From contig JBAZPZ010000131.1 of the NCBI GenBank assembly GCA_041645495.1, forward strand, positions 1 through 5,266: a stretch of 5,266 bases of DNA. The letters run 5' to 3'. The translations under genes were made by a program, and so were the position numbers. The DNA is from 0-14-0-20-45-22 sp041645495. GTDB lineage: Bacteria > Fidelibacterota > UBA2242. The notes below the pieces were generated by a model, which ran no database searches, was not told the origin of the DNA, and saw only the letters and a list, made by a program, of their open reading frames with translations. Within the stretch, counting starts at the first letter, position 1. Each line of letters opens with the position of its first letter. Below, one piece after another: positions 1 through 5,266 of the stretch.

Positions 1-120
1 CGAACGAATGAAAGCCGTTGTTTGGTATTCCTGCCAGGACAATTCCGGATTTTGATGAAGTTTCCTCCGAATATCGATCAGTTCCGGTAGTATCGCCTGA
101 ATAATCGGATTTATCTTCAT
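1..120 (-). CDS. M20-family amidohydrolase/peptidase, N-terminal 40 residues only
   Basis: The protein starts at an ATG at 120-118 and runs in frame off the low-coordinate edge, so only 40 residues are visible and the C-terminal part (usually about 350 more residues) is missing. The visible piece contains the pattern IDIRRKLHQNPELSWQEY at residues 15-32. This matches the opening helix of M20D metallo-amidohydrolases, which typically read R-R-x-L-H-x-x-P-E-L-S-x-x-E. That family includes IAA-amino acid hydrolases, hippurate hydrolases and N-acetyl-diaminopimelate deacetylases; they hydrolyse N-acyl amino acids with a dinuclear metal site. The metal ligands lie outside the window, so neither activity nor substrate can be judged. 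The start is well supported: a strong GGAGGTGA site lies 9 nt upstream, inside the end of purL, and the ATG follows the purL stop by one base, which suggests translational coupling. There is no signal peptide in the visible part, so the protein is probably cytoplasmic. Confidence 0.82.
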   Translation of the reverse strand, partial: MKINPIIQAILPELIDIRRKLHQNPELSWQEYQTTAFIRS

Positions 121-121
121 T

Positions 122-2362
122 TCAAACAGTCACCTCCATAGCTGTCGGTAACGTACTTCTGTAGGCTTTTTGGATTTCATCCAATGAAAGGTTGATACAG
201 TCGTTCATTTTTAGTCTGCCATTGTCTTTGACGCGTCCGATTGTCACGCAGGGAACGATGTTCTTTGATGCGATTCGTTCCATTTCCAGCAGTCTGCTTT
301 CGTCGATAGTGACAATGATAACCGATTGACTCTCAGCGAAAAAGAGTTCGTCTTCTCTCAACTTTCCGGAAATGAAAATTGATGCACCCATCGGTTTTTC
401 GGGATTGGAAATGCATCCCTCGGCAATCGCGACGGCCATTCCGCCGTCCGATATATCTATTGCCGAGTGAACAATCTTCTTGGCGATCGCTTCCAGACAA
501 GCGTCCTGAACGCGTCTCTCAAATGATAAATCGATATCCGGTGCATCGCCGGCAACCGTATCATGTATAACCTGTAAATAAGCGCTTCCGCCAAGTTCGC
601 CTTTAATCGTGCCGAGCATGAGAATGAAATCGCCGTCTTTTTTGAACCAGCTGGTCGTAATATTTTCCAGATTGTCGATGAGTCCGAGCATCCCGACAAC
701 CGGCGTTGGATAAATAGCGCCATTCGGCGACTCGTTGTAAAAACTGACGTTTCCGCCGGTCACAGGCGTATCCAAAGCGCGGCAGGCGTCGCCCATACCC
801 AGAACCGCTTGTTTAAATTGATAATAAATCTCCGGATCGTAAGGATTTCCGAAGTTCAGGCAGTTCGTGATCGCGATCGGTTTGCCACCGGAACAGACGA
901 CATTTCTGGCCGATTCGGCAACGGCAATCGCACCGCCTTTGTATGGATTCAAATAAGTGTATCGCCCGTTTCCATCGGTTTTCGTTACGATGGCTTTGTT
1001 CGTTCCTTTAACTCGAATGACGGCGGATGAACTTCCGGGTGTCACTGCCGTGTTGGTGCGAACGCTGTGGTCGTATTGGCGGAAAATCCATCGTTTGTCC
1101 GCGATGTCGGGCGAAGTTATCAACTTCATCAGTACGTCGTTATAATTCGTTGGTTCAGGAAGTTTCCGAATATTCTTCGCGCGCAGTTTGGCAATGTATT
1201 TCGGTTCTTTCGTTTCGCGAAGATAGACCGGAGCGCCGCCGCCCAGAACCAGATTCCATGCCGGGATGGAGCCGATTTTCTTGCCGTTCATGATCATATC
1301 GAGGTTTCCGGAATCGGTCACTTGCCCGATTTCCACGCAATTCAAATCCCACTTCTTGAAGATCTCTTTGACTTCTTCCTCGAAACCTTTTCGGATAATA
1401 ACGAGCATGCGTTCCTGCGACTCCGACAGCATGATTTCGTACGGTGTCATGTCCTTTTCACGAAGCGGAACCGCGCTGAGATTCAAATACATCCCGGACT
1501 TGCCTTTTGCCGACATTTCAGAAGTCGAACATGCGATTCCCGCCGCGCCCATGTCCTGAATCCCGATCAGATATTCTTTCTTGGCCAATTCCAGCGTCGC
1601 TTCCAGTAGCAACTTTTCGGTAAAAGGATCGCCAACCTGAACGGACGACCTGCGGCTTTCCGATTCCTCGCTCAATTCGACCGAAGCGAATGTCGCTCCG
1701 TGGATTCCGTCGCGTCCGGTCGAAGATCCGACGATCATGACCGTATTTCCGACGCCTTTGGCCACGGCGCTGACGACATGCTCTTTTTTCACGATGCCGA
1801 TCGTCATCACGTTGACCAGCGGATTTCCTGTGTAGCATTCATCAAAATATACTTCGCCGGCAACCGTTGGAACACCCATGCAGTTGCCGTAATGCGCAAT
1901 GCCTTTGATGACCTGATCGAACAGATAGCGATTTCTCGGATTCGTCAGAGGCCCGAAGCGCAGAGAATCCAGCGACGCGATTGGACGCGCGCCCATCGTG
2001 AAAATATCGCGCATGATTCCACCTACGCCGGTCGCCGCTCCCTGGAAAGGTTCGATAGCCGATGGATGATTGTGGCTTTCGATCTTGAATGCAACCGCCT
2101 GACCGTCGCCGATATCGACCAAACCGGCATTTTCTTCGCCTGCACCGACGAGCAACCGTCTTCCGGATCGCGGCAACGTCTTAAGCAAAGCGATTGAATT
2201 TTTATAACTGCAATGCTCGCTCCACATGACGGAGAATACGCCGAGTTCCGTAAAGTTCGGCTCGCGCCCGAGTATCTTTTTGATCTTTTCCCATTCTTCT
2301 TCATTCAGTCCGTGCTGGATTGCCAGTTGCAGATCGACTTTGGGTTCCTGCTTGTCGCTCAT
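122..2362 (-). CDS. purL: Phosphoribosylformylglycinamidine (FGAM) synthase, small-type PurL subunit
   Basis: PurL catalyses the fourth step of de novo purine synthesis in the cytoplasm: FGAR + ATP + ammonia to FGAM. At 746 residues it is the small form (the large fused form is about 1300), so it should need the glutaminase PurQ and the scaffold PurS, neither of which is in this window. Family landmarks are in order: WSEHCSYK (47-54), KIESHNHPSAIEPFQGA (93-109) with the conserved histidines, TGRDGIHGA (215-223), DMGAAGI (270-276), ESQERM (314-319), TDGNGRYTYLNP (462-473), TGGNVSFYNE (535-544) and DISDGG (636-641). The two halves show the usual pseudo-duplicated AIRS-like ATPase architecture. 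The frame is intact and full length. The ATG start is supported by AAAGGAG 5 nt upstream. The gene follows lysA by 42 nt and is coupled to the M20 gene downstream. No purine-specific regulator site or riboswitch is visible in the short gap. Confidence 0.98.
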   Translation of the reverse strand: MSDKQEPKVDLQLAIQHGLNEEEWEKIKKILGREPNFTELGVFSVMWSEHCSYKNSIALLKTLPRSGRRLLVGAGEENAGLVDIGDGQAVAFKIESHNHPSAIEPFQGAATGVGGIMRDIFTMGARPIASLDSLRFGPLTNPRNRYLFDQVIKGIAHYGNCMGVPTVAGEVYFDECYTGNPLVNVMTIGIVKKEHVVSAVAKGVGNTVMIVGSSTGRDGIHGATFASVELSEESESRRSSVQVGDPFTEKLLLEATLELAKKEYLIGIQDMGAAGIACSTSEMSAKGKSGMYLNLSAVPLREKDMTPYEIMLSESQERMLVIIRKGFEEEVKEIFKKWDLNCVEIGQVTDSGNLDMIMNGKKIGSIPAWNLVLGGGAPVYLRETKEPKYIAKLRAKNIRKLPEPTNYNDVLMKLITSPDIADKRWIFRQYDHSVRTNTAVTPGSSSAVIRVKGTNKAIVTKTDGNGRYTYLNPYKGGAIAVAESARNVVCSGGKPIAITNCLNFGNPYDPEIYYQFKQAVLGMGDACRALDTPVTGGNVSFYNESPNGAIYPTPVVGMLGLIDNLENITTSWFKKDGDFILMLGTIKGELGGSAYLQVIHDTVAGDAPDIDLSFERRVQDACLEAIAKKIVHSAIDISDGGMAVAIAEGCISNPEKPMGASIFISGKLREDELFFAESQSVIIVTIDESRLLEMERIASKNIVPCVTIGRVKDNGRLKMNDCINLSLDEIQKAYRSTLPTAMEVTV
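130..137 (-). promoter_or_regulatory. Strong Shine-Dalgarno site for the M20 amidohydrolase, inside the purL 3' end
   Basis: On the minus strand this reads GGAGGTGA, a full-length match to the 16S anti-Shine-Dalgarno sequence. It sits 9 nt upstream of the ATG at 120-118. It lies wholly within the last codons of purL (encoding the terminal MEVTV), so the PurL C-terminus and the downstream ribosome binding site share the same bases. It fixes the start of the downstream gene. Confidence 0.85.
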
Positions 2363-2367
2363 TTATG

Positions 2368-2374
2368 CTCCTTT
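2368..2374 (-). promoter_or_regulatory. Shine-Dalgarno site of purL
   Basis: The minus strand reads AAAGGAG here, 5 nt before the ATG at 2362-2360. It lies in the 42-nt lysA-purL gap and supports the chosen purL start. The rest of the gap is AT-rich and contains no recognisable -35/-10 pair that I would defend. Confidence 0.8.
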
Positions 2375-2390
2375 ACGAGTGATTTGTTTA

Positions 2391-2406
2391 AAATATTTCA
2401 ATATTT
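2391..2406 (-). repeat. Short AT-only inverted repeat at the lysA stop / purL leader
   Basis: Two perfect 7-base arms, AAATATT and AATATTT, are separated by 2 bases. The right arm overlaps the lysA stop codon (2405-2407). The stem has no G-C pair and the loop is too short to fold without opening a pair, so it would be a weak hairpin. No U-tract typical of an intrinsic terminator follows in the transcript direction. It may be chance in an AT-rich gap. Confidence 0.4.
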
Positions 2407-3643
2407 ACCGAACGACCGGAATCTTGATCCGATTCCAGAAATCGTTCATCGTTTCGCGCCGCGTGATTTCCATATCGACGCCATCGATCAGCGCGACTTC
2501 CGCCGGTCTCAGCCGATGATTGTACGGCATCGACATCACGTTTCCGTAAGCGCCCGCCTGAGTAAAAACGAGCAGATCGCCTTCCTGTACTTTCGGCAAC
2601 ATCCGGTCACGTGCAAAAATATCGGTGTTCTCACAAATCTGTCCGCAGACATTGATCGGAAACAACTCCGTGTCGTTTTCTTTTCCATCGACGATAATCG
2701 TATGATGCGCGCTATACAACGCCGTCCGAATAAGCGTCTGAAATCCGGCGTCGATTCCGACGAAATTCTGATAACTCTCCTTCAATCCGAGAACTCTGGA
2801 AATCAGAAATCCCGCATTTCCAACTAAATAACGCCCGGGTTCCAGCGTCAAAACCGGATTTCCCAGTTTGTATTCGTTCACTTTCTTCCGAAAAATGTCG
2901 ATGCATTTTTTCCCGACATACGCGATGTCCAATTCTTTTTCGTCGCTCTGATACGGAATTCCGAGTCCGCCGCCCATGTCGATAAATTCAAATGTGATGC
3001 CGAGTTCCCGATGGATTTTTCCGAGAATGTCCATGAACAGTTCGAGGATTTTTGGGAAATGTTCGGCATCGAGAACGCCCGAACCGGTCATGATGTGCGC
3101 GCCGAATCGTTGAATTCCCGCGTCGAGTGCTTTTTGATAGGCTAAAGCCGCTTTTTCGTGCGGAATTCCGAACTTCGCACGTTCGCCGCCCGTCGTGATT
3201 TTCTCGAACTTGCCTCTTCCCTTTCCGGGATTGATGCGGAAGGAGATACGTTCAGGTTTTCCGATTTTCAGCAAACGGCCGAGCGAATTCAAATCGTCCA
3301 GATTGATCTGAACGCCGGAATGAAACGCCGCCGCCAGATCTTCCGGACTTTCATAATTTCCTGTGTATAAAATATCCAACGGCTGAACGCCGATTTTGAG
3401 CGCGACTTCCAGTTCGCCCGGGCTGACGCAATCGACGCCCAATCCATTTTCACTGAGCAGTTTGACGATCGCCGGATGGGAATTCGCCTTCATTGCGTAG
3501 AAGATTTTCGTCGGGACATCGTCGGAATGAAAACTTTGCAACAGTTTCGCCGCATTTTCTTCGATCTTCGCAAAGTCATAAACATAGACGGGTGTGCCGT
3601 ATTTTTCGGCAATTTCCCGAACATTCATTCCGCCGATTTTCAT
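2405..3643 (-). CDS. lysA: Diaminopimelate decarboxylase (PLP-dependent, alanine-racemase-fold)
   Basis: The likely reaction is decarboxylation of meso-diaminopimelate to L-lysine, the last step of lysine synthesis, in the cytoplasm. The 412-residue length is normal. The N-terminal TIM barrel carries the PLP-binding lysine K52 in FYAMKAN (48-54). It is followed by DCVSPGELEVA (71-81), FRINPG (135-140), GGERAKFGI (152-160), the phosphate-binding glycine loop MGGGLGIPY (223-231) and EPGRYLV (268-274). The C-terminal beta domain has CENTD (337-341), the site of the family's active-site cysteine from the partner subunit, and GAYGNVMSMPYN (364-375). The usual HIGSQ motif is replaced by HIMTGSG (183-189). 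Related group IV decarboxylases (ornithine/arginine, carboxynorspermidine) are less likely given the EPGR and CENTD motifs, but substrate cannot be proved from sequence. The ATG at 3643 is preferred over Met6 because GAGG lies 8 nt upstream. The gene follows uvrC by 24 nt. Confidence 0.9.
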   Translation of the reverse strand: MKIGGMNVREIAEKYGTPVYVYDFAKIEENAAKLLQSFHSDDVPTKIFYAMKANSHPAIVKLLSENGLGVDCVSPGELEVALKIGVQPLDILYTGNYESPEDLAAAFHSGVQINLDDLNSLGRLLKIGKPERISFRINPGKGRGKFEKITTGGERAKFGIPHEKAALAYQKALDAGIQRFGAHIMTGSGVLDAEHFPKILELFMDILGKIHRELGITFEFIDMGGGLGIPYQSDEKELDIAYVGKKCIDIFRKKVNEYKLGNPVLTLEPGRYLVGNAGFLISRVLGLKESYQNFVGIDAGFQTLIRTALYSAHHTIIVDGKENDTELFPINVCGQICENTDIFARDRMLPKVQEGDLLVFTQAGAYGNVMSMPYNHRLRPAEVALIDGVDMEITRRETMNDFWNRIKIPVVR

Positions 3644-3651
3644 TCCGTTTT

Positions 3652-3655
3652 CCTC
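3652..3655 (-). promoter_or_regulatory. Shine-Dalgarno site of lysA
   Basis: The minus strand reads GAGG, 8 nt before the ATG at 3643-3641, within the 24-nt uvrC-lysA gap. It is shorter than the sites of the other two genes but well spaced, and it favours this ATG over the in-frame ATG five codons further in. Confidence 0.65.
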
Positions 3656-3658
3656 ATT

Positions 3659-3670
3659 TAATTCGAATTA
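3659..3670. repeat. Perfect 12-bp palindrome over the uvrC stop codon
   Basis: TAATTCGAATTA is its own reverse complement. Its end coincides with the uvrC TAA stop (3670-3668) and the rest lies in the uvrC-lysA gap. There is no loop, so it is not a hairpin terminator. Binding by a dimeric regulator is conceivable but there is no second copy or other support in the window; chance is the simplest explanation. Confidence 0.4.
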
Positions 3671-5266
3671 GCGATGCAATTGGTCCCATATTTTCTGCGC
3701 AAGTTTCGGTCCGACGCCTTTGATCTCGCAGTAATCCGTCACCGACGCGGATTTCATCGCGGAAATTGTCTTGAATTTCGCCCACAATTCCTTTTTCCGG
3801 GCGGCGCCGAGTCCGACGATCCGGTCGAGTTCAGAACCAATCTCTCCTTTTCCGCGCAATTTGCGATGATAGGTGATGGCGAATCGGTGCGCTTCATCGC
3901 GGATTTTCTGAAGCAGGATCAGTGACGGAGAATCTTTTCTCAGAAGGAACGGATCGCTCTGGTCGGGCACGAAGATTTCATCCAATCGCTTCGCGATGCC
4001 TGCGACCGGTAAACTATCTAAGTTCAATTCCTTCAACGCTTGCCTGCCTGCCGAAAGTTGCCCTTTTCCGCCATCGATCAGAATCAAATCCGGCAGATCG
4101 TTCGATTCCCGAACTTGCCGCGAATAGCGTCGTTTGATCACTTCCGCCATCATCGAAAAGTCGTCGATCCCTTCTACCGTTTTGATCTTGAACCTGCGAT
4201 AGTCGCTCTTTTTGGCTTTTGCATCGACAAATGTTACCAAAGAACCGACGGCAAATTTACCCCGAATGTTCGATATATCAAACGCCTCAATCCGGCGCGG
4301 AAGGTTCGACAGCATCAAATCCGCTTGCAAGCGAATCAGTGATCTTGGCGTGTAATCTTCCTTCTGACTCTTTTTCAGCAGGATTTCCTTGATCTGCAGG
4401 CTGGCGTTGCGTTCAGCCATTTTCATAAGTTGCAGGCGTTCCTCTTTCGCCGGTTTGGAAATCGTGACTTTCGTTCCCCGCAACTCTGACAGCCATTCTT
4501 TCAACACGTCGCATCCGTCGGGATAAATATTGACCAGCACTTCCTGTGGCGCGGTTAGCGCCTTTTCATAATATTGCTGGATGAACGTCTGCATCACTTC
4601 CGACTGCTCGTGCGCGGCGACGCCTTCCAGAAAGAAAGAATCCTTGCCGACGAGTTTGCCTTCGCGGATTCGGAAAACCACCGCGCAGGCGATTTCCTCT
4701 TCCGTCACGATCGCCAGCAGGTCGCGGTCGGTCAGATCGTTCAGTTCCACCGATTGGCGATTGGAGTAATTCTGCAAAGCGGAATAACTGTCACGGTATT
4801 TTGCGGCAATTTCAAACTTCATTTCCTGCGCCGCCGATTCCATTTTCTGCCGGAAAAACTCCAGCGTCTCGGTCGTTTTCCCGCGGAGGAATTGAGCGAT
4901 CTTCTGGATCGTCAGTCCATAATCTTCCGGCGAGATCAGCCCTTGGCACGGACCGTCGCACCGGTGAATGTGATAGTTCAGGCAGAGTTTAACTTTCTTC
5001 GATTGGACTGTTTCATCATCCAACTTGAAACTGCAGTCGCGGACGGCGAAGAGTTTCTTGATGATCCGCAGAACCTCTTTCATATTCGACGAATCCGTGT
5101 AAGGTCCGAAATACTTCGCGCCGTCTTTGATCAATTTCCGCGTTACGAAAATTTGCGGGAACAATTCGTTCGTGATCTTCAGATACGGAAACGTCTTGTC
5201 GTCCTTCATGAAAATATTGTACTTCGGGCGATGCTTCTTGATCAGCGTGTTTTCAAGGATCAGCGC
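3668..5266 (-). CDS. uvrC: UvrABC excinuclease subunit C, 5' end outside window
   Basis: UvrC joins the UvrB-DNA pre-incision complex in nucleotide excision repair and makes the 3' and 5' cuts. The 532 visible residues run from inside the N-terminal GIY-YIG nuclease domain (ALILENTLIKKHRPKYN, visible 1-17) to the native stop; the start and the GIY-YIG catalytic Tyr/Arg lie beyond the high-coordinate edge. The ATG at 5209 is internal, because conserved family sequence continues in frame upstream of it. Next come FGPYTD (visible 53-58), four cysteines (78, 95, 103, 107), the UvrB-binding UVR helix pair (about 130-165), and the RNase H-like nuclease domain with Asp in AFDISN (330), Asp in LIDGGKGQL (398) and His in RDEAHRF (460), matching the DDH catalytic set. 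A helix-hairpin-helix DNA-binding domain ends the protein (about 480-531, including IKGVGPKLA). The frame is intact. lysA starts 24 nt downstream. Confidence 0.97.
   Translation of the reverse strand, partial: ALILENTLIKKHRPKYNIFMKDDKTFPYLKITNELFPQIFVTRKLIKDGAKYFGPYTDSSNMKEVLRIIKKLFAVRDCSFKLDDETVQSKKVKLCLNYHIHRCDGPCQGLISPEDYGLTIQKIAQFLRGKTTETLEFFRQKMESAAQEMKFEIAAKYRDSYSALQNYSNRQSVELNDLTDRDLLAIVTEEEIACAVVFRIREGKLVGKDSFFLEGVAAHEQSEVMQTFIQQYYEKALTAPQEVLVNIYPDGCDVLKEWLSELRGTKVTISKPAKEERLQLMKMAERNASLQIKEILLKKSQKEDYTPRSLIRLQADLMLSNLPRRIEAFDISNIRGKFAVGSLVTFVDAKAKKSDYRRFKIKTVEGIDDFSMMAEVIKRRYSRQVRESNDLPDLILIDGGKGQLSAGRQALKELNLDSLPVAGIAKRLDEIFVPDQSDPFLLRKDSPSLILLQKIRDEAHRFAITYHRKLRGKGEIGSELDRIVGLGAARKKELWAKFKTISAMKSASVTDYCEIKGVGPKLAQKIWDQLHR

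Noticed and set aside
1067..1609. Long plus-strand open frame (180 codons) antisense to purL
   Set aside because: It lies fully inside the unmistakable purL gene, its translation shows no recognisable motif, and no ribosome site was seen. The same holds for the plus-strand frames at 1700-2197 and 2213-2827, which arise from codon bias of the real genes.
1155..1838. Minus-strand frames at 1155-1352 and 1518-1838 overlapping purL in another frame
   Set aside because: They sit inside the intact purL frame, are rich in Arg as expected for shifted reading of these codons, and match no family I know. They do not indicate a frameshift, since purL is continuous with all motifs present.
2363..2404. 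lysA-purL gap as a site for a purine riboswitch, promoter or terminator
   Set aside because: At 42 nt it is too short for a purine riboswitch, and it is mostly AT-rich with the Shine-Dalgarno site. The only dyad has no G-C pairs and no U-tract. No convincing -35/-10 pair was seen.
5207..5209. ATG at 5209 as the start of uvrC
   Set aside because: The frame stays open to the window edge, and the 19 codons upstream encode ALILENTLIKKHRPKYNIF, which is conserved UvrC sequence leading into KDDKTFPYLKIT. The gene is therefore truncated by the window rather than starting here.
1..5266. Defence system, toxin-antitoxin, mobile element, CRISPR array or tRNA
   Set aside because: Read on both strands, the window is accounted for by four housekeeping-type genes with gaps of at most 42 nt. 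No direct repeats, transposase motifs, spaced repeats or tRNA-like cloverleaf were seen.

Overview
This window is an ordinary bacterial chromosomal segment. Four tightly packed genes all read on the minus strand. In transcription order, from high to low coordinates, they are uvrC (5' end cut by the window edge), lysA, purL and the first 40 codons of an M20-family amidohydrolase. Coding sequence fills nearly everything: the gaps are 24, 42 and 1 nt, there is no stretch over 300 bases without a gene, and I see no RNA gene, mobile element, CRISPR array or convincing terminator or promoter.

The organism is a bacterium, shown by canonical Shine-Dalgarno sites (GGAGGTGA, AAAGGAG, GAGG), a Uvr excision-repair nuclease and a small-type PurL. 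Base composition looks moderate, but I did not compute it. The cysteine-rich loop of UvrC and the second half of PurL remind me of proteins from the Bacteroidota/Chlorobi/Ignavibacteria side of the tree or related candidate phyla. That is an impression from remembered motifs, not a placement.

Layout: 5266-3668 is UvrC, the excinuclease ABC subunit that cuts on both sides of a lesion. 3643-2405 is a diaminopimelate/ornithine-type decarboxylase, most likely LysA, the last step of lysine synthesis. 2362-122 is PurL, the synthetase subunit of FGAM synthase, which needs PurQ and PurS partners not present here. 120-1 is the N-terminus of an M20 (probably M20D) peptidase/amidohydrolase, translationally coupled to purL.

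The spacing suggests one operon, but the genes share no single pathway: DNA repair, lysine, purine and amide hydrolysis. The only plausible metabolic link is between LysA and the M20 enzyme, because some M20D enzymes deacylate N-acetyl-diaminopimelate. I did not find an undescribed system. The points worth a second look are this gene pairing, the variant motif in LysA and the four-cysteine set in UvrC.
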